From the IMG/VR virus record IMGVR_UViG_3300024265_000111, positions 1 through 41,255 of that record: a DNA stretch of 41,255 nt, one strand, 5' to 3'. Origin of the DNA: a virus. Each line of letters starts with the position of its first letter. The first letter of the stretch is position 1. The position numbers and the translations under genes are program-made. The notes beneath the pieces were generated by a model that worked only from the letters and a program-made list of their open reading frames with translations, had not been told where the DNA came from and searched no databases. Shown one piece after another: positions 29,713 through 39,185 of this stretch.

Positions 29713-32700
29713 TCACACTAATTGATCAGAGTGGCGCAGACGTTTTGCGTTTTTAAATATAATCCGACCAGCAACCAACCACATATCCCTGGCCGATGTA
29801 TTATCGGCAAAAATACCGGCTATCAACTCTTCTGTTGCCCCGGTAGCTCCGGCTTCGTTGGCACCAAGGGCGCGGCGCAACACAAGGCTATTTTGTCCAA
29901 AAATACTATCGCCCTGTCTTGTAACAAGGCTAAGATTCACATTGCCAGTAGTATTAATTAATTCCGCAGCTCTTGTACCGTCTCCGAACTTGAAAGCACC
30001 TGCTCCCAAAATATGGGGTCCACCATCAGCATCCTGCATAGAATCATCCCGAAATGAGGCATACCCAAATACTCGACTTTCCGGAACGGCGTTTACGTCT
30101 TGCGCTCCATCACCAGCAACAAATAGTAATAACGCATCACCAAAACTTGCCGCGTCCTCATCACCATAAAAACTACTGACACCCGCACTATCAAAAAAGA
30201 CACTAGTTCCGGCTGCAATTTTAATGGGGCTGCCATCGTTACCATTTTCGGTCAAAAAGTTCCAAACAAGGCCCTCGAAACTCTCCACAAAATCTTTGTT
30301 TGCAACCTCAATGCCGGCAGTTGGTGCCCTGGAATAAGTGGCCCCTTCTTCTGTTTTGAAGTTTTTATATATGGTGCTGATATCAGCGAGCTTAAAAGAA
30401 CCATTGGGGCCAGTTCCAATCTGTGAACCAACCCCCCGGGTATCATCGAAAGCCCATACACGCATAGAAATATCAGGGCCCAGGAAAGTGCCTGGAGGAG
30501 CCTGACCATTTAAGGCAGATACATTAATCTGACCAAGGGCAGATTCAGTACCCGCCCAAAATGGAATAACGGTCCCGTTAAAAATTTGTGTGGGAATAGA
30601 TGGTAGTGCGTAGGGCGTATCTCCTACCGCTTTATCAAAACAAATAGTCACATTTGCAACGGTAGGACTAAATCCTTCATGGAAATAAAGTAGCGTGTAT
30701 CTGGTATTTGCCTCAACAGCCACATTAAAACCTAAGCCAAGGACTAGGGTGTCAAACCATCCTTCTAAAATTCCATTCTCGAAAAATATGGAAGTCCCAG
30801 AAGCTCCCGAGCCACCATCAAAGATTTGCTGATATGTGGTTACATCAGCCCCCGTTTCAAAGGAGAATGCAAAAGCTACCTTGCCATCCTCAAAAAGAGA
30901 TAAATTTGTGTTAATTGTATGATCCCAAAGGAGGTTCTGAATACCTCTATATGACCCTGTGACATTAAAGCCAAACGTTGTATTTTCTGTAAGAAGTGTC
31001 GATACCTCATCAACAAGCAAAATATCTGATTGCACAATATTCTTGTCATCAGAATACTTTTTAGTAGCTGCTTGTTGGTCTTTTAATGGGTCGCTCACAT
31101 TATCAAGAATCTTTGGGTCATCTTTAATCGCTACCCTGTCAGGACCAAGAGGGACAGCTTCATATTGGGCAAGGGTAGTATCTCCAAATATGTTCAACTT
31201 CCCACCCGTACCTAAGAACGGTGCTGCTCCTGACACAATTGTAAATGATGGCCCAAAGGTATCTAGGAATCCCCGTTGGTCTGCGTTGTTAAAGAACAGG
31301 GGAGATGCTGCTAATATGAAGGTGAGAACCTGATTAACCGCTCGAGGCCGCGAACCATCCTCTGTGCGATACGCATTGACTCTAATATTTCCCCCACCTA
31401 CATCTAACAACTCAAAGACCATCCTATAAAACTTATTTGCCTCTACAAAAATAGCATCTCTAAAGATGGGATTTGAGTCATCAGCAAATCGCATAGCCAG
31501 AAGTTCATTTTGGATAAAGAAAGATACTCCTGGGGCATCATCACCCAAGGCTAGTATTACCTGCGTTGTGGTGATGTCTACGCCAGTTGTGAACTCAACT
31601 TCATAAATAGAAGAGCTATCGTTCCCCAAATCAAATGTTTCAACCGCAATGTTCCTGACCCCTTCTATCTGGTAGGTCGGGGAAGGAGGAAGGAGTTCAA
31701 ATAAAGACTGCTCCTCTGGGAGGATCCACTTTTGAGTTGCGTACTCCTCAACTTGATTGATCTCATCTGCAGTTAAAATGCGATCATACACAATCACTTC
31801 TGCAATTTTACCCTTCCAAAATCGACTTGAGAAATCCTGTGACACCTGAGGAATGAAGGCACCCGGGGCAAGAGCAAGGGCGGTCAAAACAAAAGGCTGG
31901 TTTAGCTCCACTCTTTCTTCCACCGCCCCGTCAATACGCATTGATCCGTCGAATGTAAAATCTTCTGAGGAAGGGATAGGAGGGAAAACAGGATTACCAA
32001 AAAATCTTTGGAACGCTGCGTCCATTTTTATATTTTCATCATTAGCCCCAGCCTCATTAAAAAGACCGGCAAGGTCAACAAACCCGGGGTCAAGTTCTGC
32101 AATTATAAAGATAGTCCCGGCAGTAATAGATGTGGAAGCCGGCATAAACTGGTTGGTACCGTCAAAACCAAGTACATTCCTACTATTGATTTTATCTACA
32201 CCCGTTTCCGGTTGAGCTGGCGCACTTGCTTGAGCGAAATCAACTCCATTTCCGCTTTTATCATTCCATGCACTAACAGCTCCAAGAGCCTCAGTGATTG
32301 TATTGACATCACTAGCATCCAGCCATAAAGACAATCCCGTGAGTTGGGTTGGATTGAAAGGAAGAACCGCATCCAGCGTCCTTTTATTAACCCCATCCTT
32401 TTCATCAACAGGATCCTCCATGTTGATCGCTTTCATTCCACGCAGATCATGGTTGAACGGATTATTAGAAGGTTGAGCAAGCGTTTCATCCCCGTCATTC
32501 GCGCCATCTTCACCATCCCACTGGAACACAACCCCAACAGGCACAGTTGTAATCATGTATGTACCTTCAATTGTGGTAGTCCCTTGTGTAGAAACCGCGG
32601 CGAAAATACCGTTACCGGTTTCTGCCACTTGGATTGTTTCTATAAGCGTATCGTCCGGACCGAACCATTTAATTTCGCCAGGACCATCACCGAACGCCGT

Positions 32701-35700
32701 CCATTCAGGGTTGCTTGAATCTTCGGTATTTGGCGGCGATATAAAAAATGTGCCTAGCTCAAGTCCGAAGGCGGCATCAACCGCGCCGCTACCCTGACCG
32801 TCACCAACCGATATCGCGGACACAAGCCCGTCGGCTTGAACTCGAAATACTTTCGCGGCTGTTCTTCCAGCACCACCGAGCGTATCCGCGCCAAAGTTGG
32901 ATATATCTAAAAACTGAAAGGGTGTGAGCGCGCCAACTTGATCGCCCGATTGTGTTTTAAGATTAAAATTAACGGTAGTGTCGGTATGGTTGAGTAACAA
33001 CGTTATTCCTGCACCAGAGCCCAATATCTCCGTGCTTCCTTGCTTAATCGGAATGGTATCAAAACCCGCATCGCCTCTGGAAATTCCGGACAACTTCGCA
33101 CCATTTCGTGCTTTGATTAAGAAAGTTCTATTGATAAATCCAATTGGAAGGAAGACAGCCGTTGAACCATCAAACTCCACAGTATTAGCGGGAACAGTTG
33201 TGCTAATCGTTGTATCGAAAACGTCTATTGTGTCCGGCTTATCTGCAACAACAACGAAACCCGCAGAACCTCCGCCGTTTCTTGTCAGGTTTCTAGCAAA
33301 ACTAAACGCGGTTATGGACGGATTGATAAGCGGCTGAATACCAAAATCAGTTCCACCCTGATAAACCGCGTGGAACGGATGGTGCGTTAAATTTTGTGTA
33401 CAAAAAACATCCCCTGCATTTACAGTTCCCGCCGATACCTCAAAATGTTTTATGGAATCCGAGGTAACAAATAACAGATTCCCATTCTGAAAGAACTCAG
33501 TGCCGACCACAGGGGAAGCCATAATTATCTTCTTATTGCCTGTGTGGGCGATCAATGGTTGTTGATTAAAATTAAATGGTGAAATATCAAACAAAGCAGG
33601 AGGGATTGCCGCCTTGGTTATGCTAACCGCTTGGTCTAAGGATACGGTGTTATCTTTTAAAAATTTCAGGTTAACGGCTTCGTCATCTAAAAGCGGTTCC
33701 CTAATACTTCCGAGAAAAACATCCTCATCTCTTGACGTATATTTAACGCCTGCTGCTAAAGTGATATCTTCAATTAAAAAGTTACTGAAATCCGACCCGG
33801 TACCAATCAACGAGCCGGTAGTAGGCTCAACATTGAAAGCACTCCTTCCACCAGCCGCCCATATTTTCAACCGTAAATTAGTGCCTAAAAAATCGCCTAC
33901 TATATCGGACACAGAGCTTGAATTAAATGTTCCAAGTGCGGATGTATCACCACCCCACCAACCGCGTACCGAAACGTCCACAACCGCCGGAGTATTAAAC
34001 GCATCCGTGGTTAAAAAGAAATCTCCTTTAGAAAAATGGATCGTTTCAACCGCGTCCGCCAAAGCAACGCCTTTGCCATTGTTATGTAAAATAACAACTG
34101 TATAAGTTGTGTTCGGTTCAATCGCTTGGATCCAGTCTGCATTGGCAACATTACCACCCGCATCTAAAGTGGAGTAGAGTTCTAATTGCCCGTTTCTGAT
34201 AATAAGATTTACGCCGTCGGTGTTGACTAAAAACTCCAACACATTCTGATCGGTCGTTATATCCGAACCCGTTGTAAAGGATGTGGCAATAGCCGCATGA
34301 CCTCGTTCAAAGGTATCTCGGGTAACGGTCGATCCATGAAACCAACCCAAATCAAAAATAGGACCAGCGGATGCGTCATACTCACCATTTACTTTTTGTC
34401 CTAGAGTAGCTAGGTCATCAGCTATTTCAGGTGCTATAGCTAGCGGAAAGCCCACTGCTTTTGTGAACAAACCTGCCTCTATCCACTTGCGTTTTGCGTA
34501 TCCTTCAAGGTCTTCCATTTCGGCCGTTGTCAATAGGCGATCATAAGCAAATATCTCCGCCACTTTTCCTTTCCAGAAACGACCCAAGAGGCCTTGCGAT
34601 ATTTGCGGAGTGAAAGTTTTCGCTGTCGGGGAGATGGCGGTTAAAACGAAAGGTTGATTTAATTCGACCCGTTCTCCTAACGCTCCATCAATACGCATAG
34701 AACCGCCAAAGGTAAAGTCGTCCACAGTTGGGAGTGGGGATTCGGTAGCATTGCCAAGGAACCGCTGACTGCTTGCTTCAATTCGTATATTTTCAGAACT
34801 TACCGCCCGTTGTGTGAAAACACCGGCCAAGTCCGGAAAACCCGGATCAACTTCCGCGACTATAAATATAGTTTGCATAGTCATGGTATCTTCATCAGCA
34901 TGGGTGAAATCACCAACACCATCAAAACTGATTACGTTTCTACCATTTAGTTTATCTATGCCCGTTGAAGGTTCGTTGCCAGGATTTGGAGTGCTGAAAT
35001 CATTTCCATTTGCACTTTTGCAACGCCATTCCATAAGTTTGTTTGCAGTTGCATCAATTGTGCTGGGATCATCCGCATCTAACCATAAAGACAAACCTGC
35101 TATCTGGCTTGGATTAAAAGGGAGGGCTTCCTCCAATGCGGCCTTATTCACAACCTGGTTAGCTTCCCGAGGCGCGGCGACACCTTCAATTATAACATCG
35201 GCATCTTTGGCTATATATTTAACCGGAGTCTCTGGTTCAGTCACGAAAGTAGTTTCAGGCAACCAGGGACTTGTGCTGCTGTTGCCCGCTGTTCCTAGCA
35301 TCCGATAAAACTTGAACGGTTCAGTTACGGTAATATCCCAAGTTGTAAAGAGTGGAGCCCAAGCCACAGCAGAGGAGACATCTACCCAAATAACACCATC
35401 AGCCGATGATTGAATTTTCCATGTTCCTACATTAACGGTATTACTTTTATCCTGTATCAACTTTTGCAAACGAACAGGAGTATTAAATTCGTATTGAATG
35501 AATTTATCCAATACGGCAATGCTATTGCCAAAGGCCCACGCATCTATTGCGTTACCACCAATTAACCCGTTCACCAAATGTTCTGGCAACGTGCCAGCAA
35601 AGTTTGTAAATGCAGGGTCTTTTGTTACGGTGATAATAGAAATCCTATCACCACTGTCAAAGGCTGAGTTATCCGGAATAGCTTCTACCTTTGTGAAGAA

Positions 35701-36882
35701 ATCACCCTCATCTACATATCTTTTGTTTGCAGCCTCATCTTCTAAGAGAGGATTATCAATACTCCCAAGAAAAACATCACTATCATCAGACGTATATTTA
35801 AACTTTGGCGTTAGCGTGAAAACAGTTTCAGGCAAAAACGGGGTGGTGCTACTATTTCCGCCTTGACCGAGCATCCGATAAAAAGGAAAGGCTTCGGTAA
35901 CTGTGATAGGCCATTCGGTAACTATTGGAATCCAAGCCACTGTGGGGGAAACATCCACCCAAATAACACCATCAAGTGACGCTTGAATTTTCCATGTCCC
36001 CACATCGGTCAGATCACTTTTAGCCTGTCTAAAAGTTTCCAAGCGAACAGGGACATTAAATTCGTACTGGATGAATTTATTAAAAACCGCGATAGCATTT
36101 CCGAAAGCCCATGCGGCGGTTGCATTGGAACCGGTCAATCCATTCACAAGATGTTCCGGTAATGTACCTGCGAAATTTGTAAAGGCGGGGTCCTTTGTTA
36201 CTGTGATGATTGAGATTCTATTGCCACTCTCAAAAACAGAATGAACATCTGATCTCGTAAATAACCCGCTAACTATTACCCAATCTTGGAAGTTAGGAGG
36301 TAAAGGATCGGTAACATTAAGATACGCAGTTCCATCATTCACATTAAAAACACTATCAGGAATAGGGGTTACAGGGCTATCTACTGAGCCCACACCTGCA
36401 GTGTAGGTAACTTTTGAAATTCTGTTATCACGCAAAACAGTATAAGCAAGAGTAGTCGGGCCATCGGGAATACTAAAGGCCGTTTGCATTCCTGAGAGAG
36501 CTAAAGCCTCAGTATCAAAATTCACTATACTTAAAAACTTAACGACCGATGTGGTATCGGTGGCATCTATAACAGTCCAGGACGATGTTCCATTAGCATA
36601 ATGATGCCCCTCATCGAGATTCAACACAGAGCTAGGCAATGGGGGTGGAGTTAACGAAGAGCCTGTTGGGGCACCGCTAGCATAAGTAACATCTGCTATT
36701 CGATTTTCGCCAAGAACTGTATAGGCAAGCTTGCTGATTCCATCGTCTGGGATAGCAAACTTTGCCTTCATTCCAACAAACGCCGCGTTATCTGATGCGT
36801 AGTCAACGGTATCTAAAAATTCAACAACGGATTCAGAACCAACACCAAATCCTATATCAGGGCCCCCTACTTCGATTGACAT
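29713..36882 (-). CDS. Giant lectin-repeat fibre/adhesin-like virion protein
   Basis: 2389 residues, 17 percent of the window. N-terminus (about 18-200): two repeats (FLDTVDYASDNAAFVGM, FLSIVNFDTEALALSGM) each ending YTVLxxNRIxxVTY. Then two discoidin-like repeats (about 213-360, 405-565; ISIITVTKDPAFTNFAGTLP). Two LamG/ConA-like domains (LPFNPSQIAGLSLWLDADDP; LPFNPTQLTGLSLWLDASDV), further ConA-like folds and a non-repeated C-terminus. Domains are joined by fibre linkers of the form D-P-L-x-D-x-A-A-x-K-x-Y. It probably binds glycans on the host. The S74 domain and depolymerase motifs are absent. Confidence 0.75.
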   Translation of the reverse strand: MSIEVGGPDIGFGVGSESVVEFLDTVDYASDNAAFVGMKAKFAIPDDGISKLAYTVLGENRIADVTYASGAPTGSSLTPPPLPSSVLNLDEGHHYANGTSSWTVIDATDTTSVVKFLSIVNFDTEALALSGMQTAFSIPDGPTTLAYTVLRDNRISKVTYTAGVGSVDSPVTPIPDSVFNVNDGTAYLNVTDPLPPNFQDWVIVSGLFTRSDVHSVFESGNRISIITVTKDPAFTNFAGTLPEHLVNGLTGSNATAAWAFGNAIAVFNKFIQYEFNVPVRLETFRQAKSDLTDVGTWKIQASLDGVIWVDVSPTVAWIPIVTEWPITVTEAFPFYRMLGQGGNSSTTPFLPETVFTLTPKFKYTSDDSDVFLGSIDNPLLEDEAANKRYVDEGDFFTKVEAIPDNSAFDSGDRISIITVTKDPAFTNFAGTLPEHLVNGLIGGNAIDAWAFGNSIAVLDKFIQYEFNTPVRLQKLIQDKSNTVNVGTWKIQSSADGVIWVDVSSAVAWAPLFTTWDITVTEPFKFYRMLGTAGNSSTSPWLPETTFVTEPETPVKYIAKDADVIIEGVAAPREANQVVNKAALEEALPFNPSQIAGLSLWLDADDPSTIDATANKLMEWRCKSANGNDFSTPNPGNEPSTGIDKLNGRNVISFDGVGDFTHADEDTMTMQTIFIVAEVDPGFPDLAGVFTQRAVSSENIRIEASSQRFLGNATESPLPTVDDFTFGGSMRIDGALGERVELNQPFVLTAISPTAKTFTPQISQGLLGRFWKGKVAEIFAYDRLLTTAEMEDLEGYAKRKWIEAGLFTKAVGFPLAIAPEIADDLATLGQKVNGEYDASAGPIFDLGWFHGSTVTRDTFERGHAAIATSFTTGSDITTDQNVLEFLVNTDGVNLIIRNGQLELYSTLDAGGNVANADWIQAIEPNTTYTVVILHNNGKGVALADAVETIHFSKGDFFLTTDAFNTPAVVDVSVRGWWGGDTSALGTFNSSSVSDIVGDFLGTNLRLKIWAAGGRSAFNVEPTTGSLIGTGSDFSNFLIEDITLAAGVKYTSRDEDVFLGSIREPLLDDEAVNLKFLKDNTVSLDQAVSITKAAIPPALFDISPFNFNQQPLIAHTGNKKIIMASPVVGTEFFQNGNLLFVTSDSIKHFEVSAGTVNAGDVFCTQNLTHHPFHAVYQGGTDFGIQPLINPSITAFSFARNLTRNGGGSAGFVVVADKPDTIDVFDTTISTTVPANTVEFDGSTAVFLPIGFINRTFLIKARNGAKLSGISRGDAGFDTIPIKQGSTEILGSGAGITLLLNHTDTTVNFNLKTQSGDQVGALTPFQFLDISNFGADTLGGAGRTAAKVFRVQADGLVSAISVGDGQGSGAVDAAFGLELGTFFISPPNTEDSSNPEWTAFGDGPGEIKWFGPDDTLIETIQVAETGNGIFAAVSTQGTTTIEGTYMITTVPVGVVFQWDGEDGANDGDETLAQPSNNPFNHDLRGMKAINMEDPVDEKDGVNKRTLDAVLPFNPTQLTGLSLWLDASDVNTITEALGAVSAWNDKSGNGVDFAQASAPAQPETGVDKINSRNVLGFDGTNQFMPASTSITAGTIFIIAELDPGFVDLAGLFNEAGANDENIKMDAAFQRFFGNPVFPPIPSSEDFTFDGSMRIDGAVEERVELNQPFVLTALALAPGAFIPQVSQDFSSRFWKGKIAEVIVYDRILTADEINQVEEYATQKWILPEEQSLFELLPPSPTYQIEGVRNIAVETFDLGNDSSSIYEVEFTTGVDITTTQVILALGDDAPGVSFFIQNELLAMRFADDSNPIFRDAIFVEANKFYRMVFELLDVGGGNIRVNAYRTEDGSRPRAVNQVLTFILAASPLFFNNADQRGFLDTFGPSFTIVSGAAPFLGTGGKLNIFGDTTLAQYEAVPLGPDRVAIKDDPKILDNVSDPLKDQQAATKKYSDDKNIVQSDILLVDEVSTLLTENTTFGFNVTGSYRGIQNLLWDHTINTNLSLFEDGKVAFAFSFETGADVTTYQQIFDGGSGASGTSIFFENGILEGWFDTLVLGLGFNVAVEANTRYTLLYFHEGFSPTVANVTICFDKAVGDTPYALPSIPTQIFNGTVIPFWAGTESALGQINVSALNGQAPPGTFLGPDISMRVWAFDDTRGVGSQIGTGPNGSFKLADISTIYKNFKTEEGATYSRAPTAGIEVANKDFVESFEGLVWNFLTENGNDGSPIKIAAGTSVFFDSAGVSSFYGDEDAASFGDALLLFVAGDGAQDVNAVPESRVFGYASFRDDSMQDADGGPHILGAGAFKFGDGTRAAELINTTGNVNLSLVTRQGDSIFGQNSLVLRRALGANEAGATGATEELIAGIFADNTSARDMWLVAGRIIFKNAKRLRHSDQLV

Positions 36883-36905
36883 TATTCTTTATTCCTTATT
36901 TATGG

Positions 36906-37151
36906 TTACTTGGTAATTCCTTTTACGATTCCCTTTGCTACAGACTCCACAGTCTTCGAAGAGTTTGCATCGCTGGCCATGACTTTGACGGTCTTCCCGT
37001 CAAAGGTGCCCTGGATATAACCGTGGTCTTTCCCCAGGGAGAGATACGAAGCACAAGTCCCTTTCTGATTGCAGAACTTGATGGAGGTACAACCTGACAA
37101 TAAAACGAGAGCTATCAATAGAGTTATCAATAATATTTTCAATGTTTTCAT
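36906..37151 (-). CDS. Small lipoprotein of the lysis cassette
   Basis: 81 residues from ATG 37151 (MKTLKILLITLLIALVLLSG), lipobox LSGC (Cys 21), then a short Ser/Lys-rich mature part with TVKVMASDANSSKTVESVAK. The ATG overlaps the stop of the DUF1353 gene (ATGA). GGAAGGAA lies 12 nt upstream. An o-spanin-like role is possible, but no i-spanin is adjacent. Confidence 0.6.
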   Translation of the reverse strand: MKTLKILLITLLIALVLLSGCTSIKFCNQKGTCASYLSLGKDHGYIQGTFDGKTVKVMASDANSSKTVESVAKGIVKGITK

Positions 37152-37588
37152 GGTGCGCAATATTCCTTCCTTTTCTTTGAACCTTTCGGATCTCCGAGCA
37201 TCCGGACAGCGCGGTACACCCAACGCCGCCGGGGCCACCACATTCCATCTTGGTCGCACAGTTTAATTAAAAAGTTATCTGTCCACAATTTCCAAGGATT
37301 GGCCGACAATTTCCCCAGCCCAATCAATTCAAGCAGAGCATCATGACAAGCCGATCCCCTTCTAAAGTTCTTAGAATCCAGAGCCCAGGTAGCACCATCC
37401 CAGCCATAATATTTTTCCAAGGTGAGCCGTACATCATTCCCAACCTTTTTGAGGTAAGCAAACGGCATTGAGATTCGATTGTTTTCGTCCCATGCTGCAG
37501 TAGGAATCCAAGGACAGTCAAAAAGCTCAACTGAAAAGGTGCGACTGACTCGATATTTGTATGAAGTGGTGTAATAGATTTTATCCAT
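37148..37588 (-). CDS. DUF1353-family protein
   Basis: 146 residues, MDKIYYTTSYKYRVSRTFSV, with the family hallmark YGWDGATWALDSKNFRRGSA followed by CHDALLELIGLG. C-terminus FLIKLCDQDGMWWPRRRWVY. DUF1353 proteins often sit in phage lysis cassettes; the biochemical role is unknown. It lies directly downstream of the endolysin, 2 nt apart. Confidence 0.75.
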   Translation of the reverse strand: MDKIYYTTSYKYRVSRTFSVELFDCPWIPTAAWDENNRISMPFAYLKKVGNDVRLTLEKYYGWDGATWALDSKNFRRGSACHDALLELIGLGKLSANPWKLWTDNFLIKLCDQDGMWWPRRRWVYRAVRMLGDPKGSKKRKEYCAP

Positions 37589-37590
37589 TT

Positions 37591-37989
37591 TCAGCCCTCT
37601 ACTATTTCGAAGTGGACATAATCGTTAAATGTCTGGTCATTCAGATCCATGTCGCCATCCCAATCCCGGCCCCAGCGCAGCTTGATGCCGCGCTTATGGG
37701 CTATGGCCAGGACGATGCCGGCGAACACACATATTTTTTCTAGGTCTTTATTCCAATCAGGATTGATTGGGAACGGGATGGCATCAATGGCCAGGGATGG
37801 TTTAGTTTGGTGTTTGCCCAGGCGGACCTTTGTTTTCTTTTCGAGGAACAAAGCAAGCTGCTCGGACTCTGTGCGATATCCACAGATTATGGAATGGTCC
37901 ATGACCTGCAGGGCTTCGGTGAATATCCTCTGCAGGCGGAGGTCGCAGGTTTCTAAATTGGTCTGGGAACTGGCAGAGTAATGATTCAT
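37591..37989 (-). CDS. Endolysin, M15 L-alanyl-D-glutamate/VanY-like peptidase
   Basis: 132 residues; starts MNHYSASSQTNLETCDLRLQ. Motifs: IICGYRTESEQ, GKHQTKPSLAID (zinc His and Asp), LRWGRDWDGD and DYVHFEIVEG (second zinc His), as in Peptidase_M15_4 phage endolysins. It cleaves peptidoglycan stem peptides. No signal peptide, so a holin is needed. There is no good ribosome site before ATG 37989, so expression may be low or coupled. Its promoter carries an operator. Confidence 0.85.
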   Translation of the reverse strand: MNHYSASSQTNLETCDLRLQRIFTEALQVMDHSIICGYRTESEQLALFLEKKTKVRLGKHQTKPSLAIDAIPFPINPDWNKDLEKICVFAGIVLAIAHKRGIKLRWGRDWDGDMDLNDQTFNDYVHFEIVEG

Positions 37990-38014
37990 AAAGGCTATGA
38001 CATTTTACGTCACT

Positions 38015-38036
38015 CATGGTTAAAGGATTAACCAAA
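38015..38036. promoter_or_regulatory. Operator-like palindrome at the endolysin promoter
   Basis: On minus, TTTGGTT then 8 nt then AACCATG; the perfect core is TGGTTAA-AGGA-TTAACCA (38017-38034). Half-sites and spacing match the repressor operator 10088-10109. It lies about 16-37 nt downstream of the -10 of the endolysin promoter, where bound protein would block elongation. Confidence 0.55.
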
Positions 38037-38051
38037 CTGCTCTAGCCTTTA

Positions 38052-38080
38052 AATATAGTCTACTTTATTTCGGAATGCAA
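38052..38080 (-). promoter_or_regulatory. Sigma70-like promoter of the endolysin operon
   Basis: On minus, TTGCAT (38075-38080), 17-nt spacer, TATATT (38052-38057): 4/6 and 5/6 matches with optimal spacing. It should drive endolysin, DUF1353, lipoprotein and possibly the giant fibre gene. Confidence 0.6.
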
Positions 38081-38149
38081 CAATTTTTGTCAGTGACAAT
38101 TTTTGGGAAGGTGTCCACTTTTGTTTCACGTGGAACAAATTTTGTCAGT
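38080..38149. repeat. Direct repeats around the parS site
   Basis: ACAATTTTTGTCAGT (38080-38094) and ACAAATTTTGTCAGT (38135-38149) match at 14 of 15 positions, with a partial copy ACAATTTTTG (38096-38105). The outer copies flank parS on both sides. They may be accessory protein-binding sites. Confidence 0.55.
38122..38137. promoter_or_regulatory. parS: Bacterial parS centromere site (ParB-binding)
   Basis: TGTTTCACGTGGAACA is, read on the minus strand, TGTTCCACGTGAAACA, the exact chromosomal parS consensus established in Bacillus subtilis and conserved widely across bacteria. It lies in a non-coding gap upstream of the endolysin promoter. No ParA or ParB gene is in the window, so it could recruit host ParB (CTP-dependent clamp) to the phage genome. 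Confidence 0.8.
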
Positions 38150-38164
38150 CGGTGGGGTTTGGGC

Positions 38165-38204
38165 AAAAAAAAGGCCGACACCCTGAATCAACAGAATGCC
38201 GGCC
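38165..38204 (-). terminator. Intrinsic terminator after the holin-like gene
   Basis: On minus, GGCCGGCA / TGTCGGCC (38197-38204 / 38173-38180) with one G.U pair, followed by T8 (38165-38172). It ends the 41223-38221 transcript and insulates the endolysin promoter downstream. Confidence 0.88.
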
Positions 38205-38220
38205 AACGAATGTTCCTGGA

Positions 38221-38460
38221 TTATTTTGCGGGGACTCTTTGAAGCAATTCCTTTATATCCTTCCTAATATCATTTTGGGTATTCTCGATTCTTCCAATAT
38301 CCTCCCTAATGTTTTCTATGTGTGTCGAGACTACTCCCTTCCAATTCCCGTCATCTGATATCAATTCAAAGGTTTTATACCCGCCACCGCCAATCATGCC
38401 AACAAAAGCAACCATAGCGCCAAGTTTCCCAATTGACATTTCAGTTAAGCCATTCATCAT
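38221..38460 (-). CDS. Small membrane protein, candidate holin
   Basis: 79 residues from ATG 38460 (MMNGLTEMSIGKLGAMVAFV), 5 nt after GGAGG. One membrane segment (IGKLGAMVAFVGMIGGGGY, about 10-28) followed by a helical polar tail (HIENIREDIGRIENTQNDIR). The topology fits single-helix holins or holin-like tail proteins. The endolysin gene lies 230 nt downstream but in a separate transcription unit. Confidence 0.55.
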   Translation of the reverse strand: MMNGLTEMSIGKLGAMVAFVGMIGGGGYKTFELISDDGNWKGVVSTHIENIREDIGRIENTQNDIRKDIKELLQRVPAK

Positions 38461-38594
38461 AGTCTCCTCCAAGTCCACGTTTATACATCTGTCCGGTATA
38501 AATCAACTGTCTACACCAGGACAGAACCTACACATAATATATACCCAAATAGGCAGATGTCCACTATCCAATGTCAAGTCAAATGCTTCTCGGT

Positions 38595-39185
38595 TCACCT
38601 GAGGTCCGGTGAAGGAAAGGCACGGATGTCGTTATTAACTAAAAACCTCCTTCTTTCAAGGTCTTTCGGCGTGTTCTTGTCGTGCTTCACCATATAAAAG
38701 AACCTTTTGAGGTCGTAATTCTCCCTGTATGCTCGGATCCAGGAAGCACAGCCCGGGCCACCATCTCTATGGCTTGATTTCCGTCCACCACAATGACCGC
38801 ATATACTATTAGGGGATGCCTCCGGCCCACCCACAACCCCATAGGCTGCTGCTGGGCCCGTCAAACCACCACGGCCATAATATGCACCCAAGTCCGCTTG
38901 ACGTTGCGCTTGCGCTCTGAGCCTGTCACGCTGGGCATCAATAGATTGCCTGCTAAGCGCGTCTATCTGTTCTGGTGTTCTTCTAATTGCCTCCATCATA
39001 TCTTGATAATAGCTAAGATTCTCCATGGCTAGGTCTACGGTCCTGTTCATGTCCGCCTCCATAAACGATGGTTCGGCCTCTTCTACTGTTACCACTCGGC
39101 GAGCTCTGACACCTGCGGCCAGGTCGGATAAATCCATATTTAACAGCTTTAAAAGATTGTTAAGTCTTTTTGTTAACATTGGCAT
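38595..39185 (-). CDS. Hypothetical protein with zinc knuckle
   Basis: 196 residues. A helical region (YYQDMMEAIRRTPEQIDALS, QRDRLRAQAQRQADLGAYYG), a Gly-rich stretch, then ICGHCGGRKSSHRDGGPGCA, a C-x2-C-x5-H-x5-C pattern able to bind zinc. The C-terminus is basic. It overlaps the upstream gene by 26 nt. The start is uncertain (ATG 39185 has a distant GAGG). Function unknown. Confidence 0.55.
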   Translation of the reverse strand: MPMLTKRLNNLLKLLNMDLSDLAAGVRARRVVTVEEAEPSFMEADMNRTVDLAMENLSYYQDMMEAIRRTPEQIDALSRQSIDAQRDRLRAQAQRQADLGAYYGRGGLTGPAAAYGVVGGPEASPNSICGHCGGRKSSHRDGGPGCASWIRAYRENYDLKRFFYMVKHDKNTPKDLERRRFLVNNDIRAFPSPDLR

